Shown here: piece by piece, positions 1 through 8,523 of the stretch
Layout of the letters: every line of letters begins with the position of its first letter
Numbering within the stretch: the first letter of the stretch is position 1
The notes under the pieces: model-generated
Seen by the model: only the letters and a program-made list of their open reading frames with translations
What the model was told of the DNA's origin: nothing
Database searches by the model: none
Position numbers and translations under genes: made by a program
Source of the DNA: CAYYJR01 sp964472305
GTDB taxonomy: Bacteria > Armatimonadota > Hebobacteria > CAIYQO01
Reading direction: 5' to 3'
DNA: 64,000 nucleotides
Assembly: GCA_964472305.1 (NCBI GenBank)
Contig: CAYYJR010000001.1
Span: 372,001 to 436,000, forward strand

Positions 1-2211
1 AACGCCGTGGTCGGCGCCCCGGTGCGCCTGTCGCCGCAGGGTGACACCATCGATAAATTCCCCGTCTGGTCGCCGGACGGCATGCGTCTCGCCTACCTGG
101 CGACCGACGACACGGGCAAAACCACGTTGCGGATCATCAATAAAGATGGCACCGGCATGCGGGTGTTGTCGGAGGTGAGTTATTTCGCCATGCCCTGCTG
201 GCGCCATGACAGCCAGCAATTGCTTTATATCGATCTGGATAATAACAAACCGGTCCTCAAGCAGATTCCGATCATCGGCGGCATGGTGGTGAAAATCCGT
301 CCGCAATCTATCATTACCACGGCCAGTTTCTCACCCGACGGCACGCGCATCGCCGCAATGGTGCGTAATGCCGATGGCACGTCGTCCCTCTGGGTGCTCT
401 CCGCCGGCGGGCAGGAAGGTAAGCCCATCGTCGAAAAGATCACCGGGTGCCGCGTCGTCACCTGGCCGGATCCGCAAACGATCATCTTCAACGCCGCCAA
501 GGTCGGCACACAGAAGGAAGACAAGGCGTTCTGGATCGTCACACCGGATGGTGAGAAACTGGAAGGACTGACCGGATACAACGATCCCAAGCGCGTGTCG
601 TATTTCACTGTGCAGAAGGTCGGCGTGGCCACCGGCGTCCCCACCGTGACGACTCCGGTCGCGGGCAACGCCACCGATCCGGAGCCACCGGTGAATCGCG
701 CACCGAAAGAGCGTGTTCCCACCGGACCGGTCACCATCATTCGCCCCTTTACCGATGCCCCGGTGCGCGGCGTGGTGCCAATTAAGGTGATTGCACAGCG
801 CGACGTCACCAGCATCGTGCTGCACATTGCCGGTCAATTCACCTACGCCGGCGCCATGCCACCACCTGACGACGAAGTCGCCAGCCTCACGTATACTTGG
901 GATACCCAGGAATTCGCGCCGATCGACCCCTCTCGCGGGGGTAGGGTAGCCTCGCGCTATGAAAAAGCGCTGCGGTATCCCGACGGCACGTATACCATTA
1001 CCGTGCTGGGGCTGGGCAAGCAGGACGAACGGTCGGTAATTCTCGGCAAGGACACCGTCACCGTGACCGTGCAGAACGCCGTGAGTGAACAGGACCTGCC
1101 CGGCAACCTGCAACTGCGCTATCTGTTCAGGGATACCGACCCCGACGAGGATTTCACCCTGAATGGGGTCGGCGACCTGTATGGCGCGGAACCCGGTCCG
1201 ATCTCGGACCTGAATGCCGCGCTCGAGGTGAAGATTCGTCGTACACTGCTGGAAACGCGTCCCAACGGCACCTTTGAATTAAAAAATATGGTGCGCGTGC
1301 AGAATAGCAAGCGTTATCCGCTGATTTACGGACTCACCGAGTCAACCATCCCCGAAGTGCCGGACCAGCAACTGGTGACTGTCCGGTATTCATTAAAACC
1401 GGATGGCACGATGGAGGCGGTGCCGCAGCAGCAGGAACGCTTATTCCAGCCGCTGACCCAGTTGGCGATTCCTTTTCCGTCCGGCAACACCACCGTGCGG
1501 GTGGGCAGCCAGTGGCAAGGACAGATGTGGGTGGTCGCCGACATCCTGGGACGCCAGGCTGTGCGCGTGAACGCGTCGAACACCCTGGATGGCGGCGAGT
1601 GGATCGGCGACCGGCGTTGCGTGCGCATTCGCTCGGAATTCGGCCTGGTGGGCGCCGGCACCGCATTGGCGATGAGTCCGGCAAAAGAACTGCCGGGCTT
1701 GCAACCATCGACTATCGCCCGCCCCAACGAGGTGATCAAGGTTGATAACGCGGCCGGCGTCAGCTTCGCCTGGTTCGATTACGAGAAGAACCGGTTGCTG
1801 AAAGTCGAGCAATTCATTATCTACGCCTTCCCGCTGGCCAATGTGCCGAATGGTGCGCCTGCAGTTCCCGCCGTGCAGGATACACCGGTAGTTGCCACCC
1901 CGCCCGCCGGAGGCGGCAACCCGCCTGGCGGTGCCGCGCCTGCTCCTGCTGCGCCTCGCAGATGGGAAGACTTGACATTAGAGGAACGCGAGCGGGCGTT
2001 GGATGAAGAGAATATGCGCCAGATGGGGATTCCGGTGCCACCCAGAAATCCTCCACCTGCCCCCCCCCCCACTATCACTAACACTGCTCCCGTGAATACT
2101 GCTCCCGTCAACCCGCCCAAGGCCCCCACCGCGCGGCCGCGGTTAGGTACCGGCTGGTACGTGGTGCGTTGGACCTACACCGCTCCCTCCGACGCGCCGG
2201 TCGAAGAATAG
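1..2211 (+). CDS. TolB-like beta-propeller protein with Ig-like domain, 5' partial
   Basis: The reading frame is open to the first base of the window, so the N-terminus is missing and 736 residues are visible. The first 160 residues hold several PD40/TolB-type propeller blades, for example WSPDGMRLAYLA and FSPDGTRIAAMV. Around residues 245-350 an Ig-like segment begins PVRGVVPIKV. A further beta-rich region follows, and then a Pro/Ala-rich tail of low complexity. This resembles secreted or periplasmic propeller proteins that bind other proteins or polymers; the substrate cannot be told. The tail is encoded partly by a run of eleven C (2060-2070). A hairpin lies just after the stop. Function is inferred from repeats only. 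Confidence 0.7.
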   Translation, partial: NAVVGAPVRLSPQGDTIDKFPVWSPDGMRLAYLATDDTGKTTLRIINKDGTGMRVLSEVSYFAMPCWRHDSQQLLYIDLDNNKPVLKQIPIIGGMVVKIRPQSIITTASFSPDGTRIAAMVRNADGTSSLWVLSAGGQEGKPIVEKITGCRVVTWPDPQTIIFNAAKVGTQKEDKAFWIVTPDGEKLEGLTGYNDPKRVSYFTVQKVGVATGVPTVTTPVAGNATDPEPPVNRAPKERVPTGPVTIIRPFTDAPVRGVVPIKVIAQRDVTSIVLHIAGQFTYAGAMPPPDDEVASLTYTWDTQEFAPIDPSRGGRVASRYEKALRYPDGTYTITVLGLGKQDERSVILGKDTVTVTVQNAVSEQDLPGNLQLRYLFRDTDPDEDFTLNGVGDLYGAEPGPISDLNAALEVKIRRTLLETRPNGTFELKNMVRVQNSKRYPLIYGLTESTIPEVPDQQLVTVRYSLKPDGTMEAVPQQQERLFQPLTQLAIPFPSGNTTVRVGSQWQGQMWVVADILGRQAVRVNASNTLDGGEWIGDRRCVRIRSEFGLVGAGTALAMSPAKELPGLQPSTIARPNEVIKVDNAAGVSFAWFDYEKNRLLKVEQFIIYAFPLANVPNGAPAVPAVQDTPVVATPPAGGGNPPGGAAPAPAAPRRWEDLTLEERERALDEENMRQMGIPVPPRNPPPAPPPTITNTAPVNTAPVNPPKAPTARPRLGTGWYVVRWTYTAPSDAPVEE

Positions 2212-2222
2212 TCGTCGCGGAT

Positions 2223-2249
2223 GCCGGGGAGCGAATGCCACTCCCCGGC
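2223..2249 (+). terminator. Hairpin after propeller gene
   Basis: Perfect 9-bp stem GCCGGGGAG / CTCCCCGGC with a 9-base loop, 12 bases after the stop of the propeller gene and just before the comEC start. There is no T-run, so it may attenuate rather than terminate. Confidence 0.4.
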
Positions 2250-2258
2250 GCTGCTGAG

Positions 2259-3866
2259 ATGCACATGATTGCACGATTGGCTTCCCCCCTCATTCGACGC
2301 CCGTTGTTGTGCGTGGCCGTGCTCTGGTCCGTCGGAATTCTCGTCGCACGTTTTTTCGACCTTCCCTGGGTCAGTTGGGCGATCGCCGCCCTATTGCTGC
2401 TGAGCGCCTGGGTGATTACCACCGCCGCGAACAATCCGGCGGCGCGCCTGGCATTGTTGCTGGGGGTGGCTTGCCTGGGGGCGGCACGCTACGCGCATCA
2501 GGCGCCATACCCTCTTCCGGGCGATCCTCGCTTCCTGCCCGCGCAGACGCTGGTGCTGTTCGGGTATCCGCTGGCGCATCCCGTGCGCACCGCTACCGGC
2601 TGGCGCATGCCCTTTCGGTTGACGGGCCGCCTGGTGAACGCGCACCATGTGCACGCCACGGGAGACGTGTTACTGAGTGGGCGCGCGGCGTTTCCGGAGC
2701 CGGGGCACCAGTTTCGCATCGTGGGGCGCACGCTGCCGGATCTTGAGCCCGGCAATCCGTTCGGCTTTTCCTGGCGCGCCTATCTGCTTGAACACGATTA
2801 TACCTATGCCGTCAGCATGTTCAGTGCACGGTCGCTGCCCACCCGTGCGCCGGTGCCGCTGCTGTCGCATTGGCGCGAAATCCTGTCGCGGCGCCTGGCC
2901 GCCGCCATGCCCGTCGCGTATGGCGACATTTACGCGCAACTGCTCGATGGCCTGCTGTTGGGTGTGCGCGGTGTGCCGCTGCCCTCGCAGTTTACGGACC
3001 AGTTCCGCCGCGCGGGCACCATTCATTTGATGATCGTCTCCGGTAGCCAGGTGACGCTGCTGGGTGGCCTGCTGCTCTTTCCGCTCTGGTTTGTGCAACG
3101 CGGGCGCGCGATGACCACCTATCCCCGCGCGCGCATTGTGTTGCTGGCGTTGTCGCTGCCCGTGTTGGGCTTTTACGTGCTGCTGGCGGACCGCGGGCCA
3201 TCGGTGGACCGCGCATTGCTCATGTCGCTGCTGTGCACGCTGTCGGTCTTCCTCGCCTTTTCGGGTTTGGCCCGGCGCCGCGCCTTTCGCGTGGATATTC
3301 TTACCCTACTGGCGGTAGCCGCGCTGGCGATGCTGATCGTGAATCCGGCGTTGTTGTTCAGTCCGGGCATGCAACTCTCCTACGCCGCCGTCTTCGGGTT
3401 GGCCACCGCCACCCCGTTGTTCCTGCGGCTGTGTCGCCAACCGTTCGGTCCGCTGGCGTTATGGCCGTCCGCCACGCTGGGAGCGCAGTGCATGACCGTT
3501 CCCATTCTCGCGTGGCACTTCGGTGCCATTCCGCTGCTGGCGCCGTTCACGAACTTGATCGCCGTCCCCGTGGTCGCCATGCTGGTGCCGCTCGGGCTGC
3601 TGGCCATGGGGCTTGCGCTGGTGGCGCCCATGGCGGCGCAGGTATTGAACCTGTGCAATGTGCAGTTGCTGAATATTCTGCTGGGCGTGAATGCGGCAGC
3701 CGCATGGGTGCCATGGGCGGAATGGCATTACGTGACCCGTTCCACCGGGTTGGTGGTGCTGTATTACCTGTGTCTGGCGGCGGCTTTGCGATGGCTGTCG
3801 CAATGGGTGAACAGTCATGAGGCGGAGTGGACGATTCCGACAGGGAGCGAACCACGGATGTGGTAA
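2259..3866 (+). CDS. ComEC/Rec2-family DNA-uptake channel protein, lacking MBL domain
   Basis: This is a polytopic membrane protein of about 535 residues. It has an N-terminal hydrophobic region of DUF4131 type (WSVGILVARFF) and the competence domain around residues 225-270, with the signature RRAGTIHLMIVSGSQV. About eight further membrane segments follow. In the family it forms the inner-membrane channel for incoming single-stranded DNA. Full-length ComEC proteins are 700-800 residues and end in a metallo-beta-lactamase-like domain; this one stops after the membrane domain at EPRMW. The frame is open from 2169, inside the upstream gene, but ATG 2259 (or 2265) gives a normal membrane N-terminus. 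The type IV pilus genes at the other end of the window could supply the uptake pilus. Confidence 0.8.
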   Translation: MHMIARLASPLIRRPLLCVAVLWSVGILVARFFDLPWVSWAIAALLLLSAWVITTAANNPAARLALLLGVACLGAARYAHQAPYPLPGDPRFLPAQTLVLFGYPLAHPVRTATGWRMPFRLTGRLVNAHHVHATGDVLLSGRAAFPEPGHQFRIVGRTLPDLEPGNPFGFSWRAYLLEHDYTYAVSMFSARSLPTRAPVPLLSHWREILSRRLAAAMPVAYGDIYAQLLDGLLLGVRGVPLPSQFTDQFRRAGTIHLMIVSGSQVTLLGGLLLFPLWFVQRGRAMTTYPRARIVLLALSLPVLGFYVLLADRGPSVDRALLMSLLCTLSVFLAFSGLARRRAFRVDILTLLAVAALAMLIVNPALLFSPGMQLSYAAVFGLATATPLFLRLCRQPFGPLALWPSATLGAQCMTVPILAWHFGAIPLLAPFTNLIAVPVVAMLVPLGLLAMGLALVAPMAAQVLNLCNVQLLNILLGVNAAAAWVPWAEWHYVTRSTGLVVLYYLCLAAALRWLSQWVNSHEAEWTIPTGSEPRMW

Positions 3867-3884
3867 TGATACCGCAATACGATG

Positions 3885-3890
3885 TACAAT
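3885..3890 (+). promoter_or_regulatory. Candidate -10 box (TACAAT) for the moxR gene
   Basis: TACAAT sits 38 bases before the chosen TTG start and just after the comEC stop. No convincing -35 is visible. Confidence 0.35.
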
Positions 3891-3928
3891 AGACCGGCTG
3901 TGGATTGTCAGCCGAGAGAGGATCTACC

Positions 3929-4900
3929 TTGGCCGAAACGACACCATCGATGACGCTGGCGGATGTGACCGCGCAGGTAAAGCGTATTGCCGATAATATC
4001 GAAACCGTGATCGTGGGCAAACGCGGCGCGGTCGAACAGACGCTGGTCGCCTTGCTCTGCGGCGGGCACGTGCTGTTGCAAGATGTGCCGGGCGTGGGGA
4101 AAACGATGCTGGCGAAAAGCATCGCCGTCTCCCTCGGCTGTGTGTATAAACGGTTGCAGTTCACGCCGGATTTACTGCCCTCTGATATTACCGGTGTCTC
4201 CATCTTCAACCAGCAGACAGGAGAATTCCGCTTCATGGAAGGTCCGGTGTTCGCCAACGTGGTGCTGGCGGATGAGATCAACCGCGCTTCACCTAAAACA
4301 CAGGCGGCACTGCTGGAATGCATGGAAGAACGGCAGGTGACCGTCGACGGAGCGACGCGCACGCTGCCCAATCCATTTTTCGTACTCGCTACGCAGAATC
4401 CCATCGAATTCGAAGGCACGTATCCGCTGCCCGAATCGCAACTCGACCGTTTCTTGCTGCGGCAAAGTCTGGGGTATCCCGGACGCGAACAGGAACGGGA
4501 GATTGTCGTGCGACAGAGCAGCGAACCGCCGCTCGATTCCTTGCGGCCGGTGACGAACGCGCAAGAATTTTTACGCATGCAGGACGCGGTAAAAACGATC
4601 CATGTCAGCCCCGCCGCGCTCGATTACTTGCTCAACGTGGTGGAGTCGACGCGCTCGCACCGCGAACTCTACCTGGGCGCCAGCCCGCGCGGCTCCATCG
4701 CGCTGTACCGCGCGGCGCAAGCGCTGGCGGTGGTCGCCGGACAGGAGTTCGTGTTGCCCGATCACATCAAGCGACTGGCGGCACAGGTGCTGGGCCACCG
4801 CGTGATCGTGCGCCCGGAAGCACGCATCAGCGGGGTTACCGCCGACGAGGTGATCGCGGATATTCTGGAATCGGTGCCGGTTGATGTCGTTGCCAGGTAA
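3929..4900 (+). CDS. MoxR-family AAA+ ATPase
   Basis: This 323-residue AAA+ ATPase has a Walker A around residues 52-60 (PGVGKTMLA), a Walker B (VVLADEINRA), the family signature TQNPIEFEGTYPLPE followed by a sensor region, and the C-terminal lid domain. MoxR proteins act as chaperone-like remodellers, usually with DUF58/VWA partners. I chose TTG 3929 because GAGAGAGGA (3914-3922) is spaced six bases ahead of it; the upstream in-frame TTG at 3905 has no such site. The usual DUF58 and transglutaminase neighbours are absent: the next gene, starting four bases after the stop, is an MFS transporter. The client is unknown. Confidence 0.9.
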   Translation: MAETTPSMTLADVTAQVKRIADNIETVIVGKRGAVEQTLVALLCGGHVLLQDVPGVGKTMLAKSIAVSLGCVYKRLQFTPDLLPSDITGVSIFNQQTGEFRFMEGPVFANVVLADEINRASPKTQAALLECMEERQVTVDGATRTLPNPFFVLATQNPIEFEGTYPLPESQLDRFLLRQSLGYPGREQEREIVVRQSSEPPLDSLRPVTNAQEFLRMQDAVKTIHVSPAALDYLLNVVESTRSHRELYLGASPRGSIALYRAAQALAVVAGQEFVLPDHIKRLAAQVLGHRVIVRPEARISGVTADEVIADILESVPVDVVAR

Positions 4901-4904
4901 CGTC

Positions 4905-6152
4905 ATGGAGCGCCGGCCCGCGCTGGCCGCTGCGTTCGCTATTCTCACGGATTACCCCATTTTGCTGCCGCTGGGGATCGTCACGCTGTTCGCGCAGATG
5001 ACCTATTCAGGCGTCAACAATGTGACGTTGCATCAATATGTGCGGCTGCTCGGCGCGACCGCACACAACGACGGCATTATCGTCGGGTGGATCACCGCCG
5101 CGTTTCTGCTGGCGGAGACCTTCCTACGCGTGCCATTTGGCTGGTTGTCCGACCGCTTCGGGCGCGCGCGCATGATCATTGGCGCCCTGCTCCTTTCCGC
5201 CCCCTCTCTCTTTATCGGCAGTCTGGTCACGCAATACGACTGGCTGATTCCGCTGCGCTGTTGGGACGGCATCATGGCGGCCGCGCTGTGGCCATCGCTG
5301 TTTGCGCTGGTGGGCGACACCGTGCCGCAACGTTTCCGCGCCAACGCCATGGGCGCCATCAATATGATGTATATGCTGGCGCTGTTTTCCGGCGGTGCGC
5401 TCGCCGCGGTGCTGCTGCAAAGCACGAATACCCCACGGAGCTACTTCATCTTCGGCAGCCTGATGATGGCGCTGGGCGGCCTGGTGGCTTTCGGCATCTT
5501 TCGCCTGCGTCCGCAGTATCACGAACCTCACCCGGAAGTGCATCTCGAAGATGAGGAGCGCGCCGTCGTTTCCGTTGCGCGGCATATTCCGTTGCTCGTG
5601 ATCACCTTCGTGCAGAATTTTGCCATCCTCATCCTGGCGCCGTTGATGTTCGACTACGTACGCCGCGACCTGGGCTTCGAACTGCGGCAACTCGCGTGGC
5701 TGGTGGGGGCGCCGGTGGTGGGCATCGCGTTGCTGGCGCTGCCGCTCAGCCGCATCGGCGACGTGATCGGGAAAATTACCGTGGTGCGCGTGGCATTCAC
5801 CGTCATCGCCGCGGCGCTATGGGCTTTCGCGTTCAACCGCTCGCTGGTTGGACTGGCGTGCATTACCACCGTCATCGGCGTCGCCTTCGCCATGGGCATT
5901 CCCGCCTGGCTGGCCATCATCACCTCGCTGTCGGGGAAGAAAACCCGCGGCGTCACCTTCGCCAGTTACGGCACCGTACAGGGAATGGCGGCGGTCACAG
6001 GTCCCATCGTCGGCGGCTACATCTGGAATACGCTGGGGCATGGGTATATCTTCATGGCTAGCGCCGCGGCTATCACGCTGGGCAGCCTGTTGGCCTGGTT
6101 CACCTTGCCAGAGCATTTACACCATATCCAAAAAAGCCGCCACACGGTATAA
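4905..6152 (+). CDS. MFS transporter
   Basis: A 415-residue inner-membrane protein with about twelve hydrophobic segments. The MFS motif A sits between segments 2 and 3 (GWLSDRFGRARM), with a long central loop around residue 210 rich in Glu and His. The substrate cannot be predicted; general sugar or drug efflux families share this pattern. In-frame starts at 4881 and 4884 overlap moxR. ATG 4905, preceded by AGGTAA, is preferred. It is probably co-transcribed with moxR. Its stop codon overlaps the -10 box proposed for serS. Confidence 0.85.
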   Translation: MERRPALAAAFAILTDYPILLPLGIVTLFAQMTYSGVNNVTLHQYVRLLGATAHNDGIIVGWITAAFLLAETFLRVPFGWLSDRFGRARMIIGALLLSAPSLFIGSLVTQYDWLIPLRCWDGIMAAALWPSLFALVGDTVPQRFRANAMGAINMMYMLALFSGGALAAVLLQSTNTPRSYFIFGSLMMALGGLVAFGIFRLRPQYHEPHPEVHLEDEERAVVSVARHIPLLVITFVQNFAILILAPLMFDYVRRDLGFELRQLAWLVGAPVVGIALLALPLSRIGDVIGKITVVRVAFTVIAAALWAFAFNRSLVGLACITTVIGVAFAMGIPAWLAIITSLSGKKTRGVTFASYGTVQGMAAVTGPIVGGYIWNTLGHGYIFMASAAAITLGSLLAWFTLPEHLHHIQKSRHTV

Positions 6153-6153
6153 T
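6148..6153 (+). promoter_or_regulatory. Consensus -10 (TATAAT) upstream of serS
   Basis: A perfect TATAAT overlaps the stop codon of the MFS gene, 37 bases before the serS ATG. The -35 region is poor. Confidence 0.5.
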
Positions 6154-6190
6154 ACGTCGCAGTGTTACCGCCATCGGATAGGATAATGTC

Positions 6191-7456
6191 ATGATCGATC
6201 CTAAAGTGATCCGCCATACTCCCGAGGTGGTCGTCGCGGCGATGAAGCGCCGGCATAAGGCGATCGACCTGGACATCCTCACCACGCTGGAAGAGCGACG
6301 ACGCAACGCGTTGAACAAGGTCGAAACCTTGAAAGCCGAGCGCAATACGGTGTCGCAACAGATCGCCGAGTTGAAAAAGCGCAAGGAAGATGCCAGTGGG
6401 CATATCGAGGCGATGCGCATGGTGGGCAACGAGATCAAGCAACTCGACGATGACGCGCGCCTGGCGGAAGAGGAGTTCATGCAACTATTGATGACCGTGC
6501 CCAACCTGCCCGATGCCGGCGTGCCTGATGGTGAAGACGCGGAAGACAACGTGGTGGTGCGCAGTTGGAGCGAGCCGACACGTTTCGACTTCGAACCGAA
6601 ACCGCACTGGGAAATCGGTGCGGCGCGGGGATTACTCGACTTTGACCGTGCCGCCAAAATCGCCCAGGCGCGCTTCTCGCTGTTCCTCGGCGCCGGCGCC
6701 ACCCTGGAGCGCGCCATCATGAACTACATGCTGACGCTGCATACCACCAAACATGGCTACACCGAAATCTGGCCGCCTTTCCTGGTGCACCCCGATTCGC
6801 TACGCGCCAGCGGGCAGTTGCCCAAGTTCGAGGAAGACCTGTTCCGCCTGCGCGAAGGGTTGTATCTGGCGCCCACCTCGGAGGTGCAGCTCACCAACCT
6901 GCACCGCGATGAGATTCTGGATGCGGGCACACTACCGCGCTACTATACCTCATATAGCCCCTGCTTCCGCGCCGAGGCCGGCGCGGCGGGGCAGGAGTCG
7001 CGCGGATTGATCCGCCAGCACCAGTTCGACAAGGTGGAGATGTATAAGTTCGTGGAGCCAGAGCGCTCGATGGATGAACTGGAAGTGCTGGTGCGCGACG
7101 CGGAGGATGTATTGCAGGGGCTGGGTCTGCCCTATCGCGTGGTGTTGCTCTGCGCGGGCGACATGGGCTTTTCCGCAACGAAGACCTACGACCTGGAGGT
7201 GTGGATGCCGGGAATGGGCAAGTTCGTTGAGATTAGTTCATGCAGCAACTGCGGTGATTTTCAAGCCCGTCGCGGGCAGATTCGCTTCCGCCGCGAAGCG
7301 GGCGGCAAACCGGAACTGGTACACACGCTGAATGGCTCCGGACTGGCGATAGGCCGCACCTGGGCCGCCATCGCGGAGAATTATCAGCAAGCCGACGGCA
7401 CCATTCGCGTGCCCGACGCGCTGCGCCCGTGGCTCGACCGCAATGTGATCGGTTGA
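6191..7456 (+). CDS. serS: Seryl-tRNA synthetase
   Basis: The protein (421 residues) charges tRNA-Ser with serine in the cytoplasm. The N-terminal 110 residues form the expected charged coiled-coil arm (ERRRNALNKVETLKAE). The class II core follows, with motif 2 around PCFRAEAGAAGQESRGLIRQ and motif 3 near the end (NGSGLAIGRTWAAI). The length is typical for the family. ATG 6191 follows a purine-rich GGATAGGATA ribosome site. It is likely transcribed from the -10 box that overlaps the preceding stop. Confidence 0.97.
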   Translation: MIDPKVIRHTPEVVVAAMKRRHKAIDLDILTTLEERRRNALNKVETLKAERNTVSQQIAELKKRKEDASGHIEAMRMVGNEIKQLDDDARLAEEEFMQLLMTVPNLPDAGVPDGEDAEDNVVVRSWSEPTRFDFEPKPHWEIGAARGLLDFDRAAKIAQARFSLFLGAGATLERAIMNYMLTLHTTKHGYTEIWPPFLVHPDSLRASGQLPKFEEDLFRLREGLYLAPTSEVQLTNLHRDEILDAGTLPRYYTSYSPCFRAEAGAAGQESRGLIRQHQFDKVEMYKFVEPERSMDELEVLVRDAEDVLQGLGLPYRVVLLCAGDMGFSATKTYDLEVWMPGMGKFVEISSCSNCGDFQARRGQIRFRREAGGKPELVHTLNGSGLAIGRTWAAIAENYQQADGTIRVPDALRPWLDRNVIG

Positions 7457-7466
7457 GAAAGGAAAA

Positions 7467-7483
7467 GGGGAATTGTTTTCCCC
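7467..7483 (+). terminator. Weak hairpin after serS
   Basis: GGGGAA / TTCCCC stem with a five-base T-rich loop begins 11 bases after the serS stop. The stem is short and lacks a following T-run, so this is a low-confidence terminator. Confidence 0.3.
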
Positions 7484-7598
7484 AACCACCGGTTCTTTCT
7501 CCATTCCTGTCGCTTCCTCAATCCGCGCTAGATGCGTTTGCGAGTAAGCGTATGAGTACGAGTTAGAAATTGTGACACACCCCTGAGAAGGAGAAGCC

Positions 7599-8351
7599 AT
7601 GTCCACTATTCCGGTCGCCGTACAAATGTATACCTTGCGTGATGAAACGGCGAAAGATTTTATCGGCACCCTGCGCCGCGTGGCGGAGATTGGCTATGTC
7701 GGCGTCGAATTTGCCGGCTACGGCGGGTTGTCCGCGGCAGAATTGAAGGCCGTTCTCGACGACCTGCATCTGCGCGCCGCAGGCACGCACCTTGGCCTTG
7801 ACGCGCTGGAGACCGACCCTGACGCGGTACTCGACTACCAGCTTGCCATCGGCAATCACTTCATCACCGTCCCGTGGATGCCGGCGCCTGCTGACCTTGC
7901 TGGGTGGAAGGAAGCGGCTGCGCGCCTCAATGCCGCCGGTGAACGATGCAAACAACGCGGCATCCAGTTGTGCTATCACAACCACGCGCACGAGTTCGCG
8001 CTGGTGGATGGCGTGCCGGGGCTGGATGTGCTCTACGCCAACACCGACCCTGCGCTGGTACAAGCGCAACTTGACCTGTACTGGGTGAAGAAAGCCGGTT
8101 ACGACCCCGCGAGCTACGTGAAGAAATATGCCGGGCGCGTGCCTGAACTGCACATCAAAGACATGGCGGACGATACCGAAGGCTCGTTCACCGAGTTCGG
8201 CACCGGCATCATCGACTGGGACGCCGTCTTTGCCGTCGCGCCCGCCGCCGGCGTGCAATGGTATATCGTTGAGCAGGACGTGTGTAAGCGTCCCTGCCTG
8301 GAAAGCGTGGAAATCAGCTTCCGCAACCTGCACGCACGCGGCATGGCGTGA
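7599..8351 (+). CDS. Sugar phosphate isomerase/epimerase (xylose isomerase-like TIM barrel)
   Basis: A 250-residue protein of the AP-endonuclease-2/xylose isomerase-like TIM barrel family. It starts with PVAVQMYTLRDE, has the metal-site segment CYHNHAHEF near residue 127, then ELHIKDM and ends with YIVEQDVCKRP. Members isomerise or epimerise sugars and inositols; this length and the YHNHAHEF pattern match the large group annotated as sugar phosphate isomerase/epimerase. The ribosome site GAGAAGGAG lies just ahead of ATG 7599. It stands convergent with the UroD-like genes, separated by a long hairpin. The exact substrate is unknown. Confidence 0.88.
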   Translation: MSTIPVAVQMYTLRDETAKDFIGTLRRVAEIGYVGVEFAGYGGLSAAELKAVLDDLHLRAAGTHLGLDALETDPDAVLDYQLAIGNHFITVPWMPAPADLAGWKEAAARLNAAGERCKQRGIQLCYHNHAHEFALVDGVPGLDVLYANTDPALVQAQLDLYWVKKAGYDPASYVKKYAGRVPELHIKDMADDTEGSFTEFGTGIIDWDAVFAVAPAAGVQWYIVEQDVCKRPCLESVEISFRNLHARGMA

Positions 8352-8390
8352 ACAAACGTCGGCACGGCGGCGACCGAGCTTCCAGACGAA

Positions 8391-8440
8391 CAATGAGAAG
8401 GACGTCACAGACAGCGCTGCCTGTGACGTCCTCCTCATTG
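8391..8440. terminator. Long near-perfect inverted repeat between convergent genes
   Basis: Two 25-base arms meet at 8415/8416 with only two mismatches. The core AGGACGTCACAG (8399-8410) pairs with CTGTGACGTCCT (8421-8432), and the outer CAATGAG pairs with CTCATTG. It lies between the convergent isomerase and UroD-like genes and so could terminate both transcripts, although neither side shows a long T-run. Confidence 0.65.
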
Positions 8441-8523
8441 GTATGCGGATTGTGTCATCATCTGCCAGTTGTTTTATCTGTATAAGCGAGTGCCTGGTCA
8501 GGTGGTTGAATGACCACGAACCG

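Noticed and set aside
2169..2258. A longer comEC start inside the propeller gene
   Set aside because: The extension would place about 30 charged residues ahead of the first membrane segment and overlap the upstream gene by 43 bases.
3547..4578. A 343-codon minus-strand frame over comEC and moxR
   Set aside because: It is antisense to the MoxR ATPase and has the Ser/Thr/Pro-rich composition of a codon-bias shadow.
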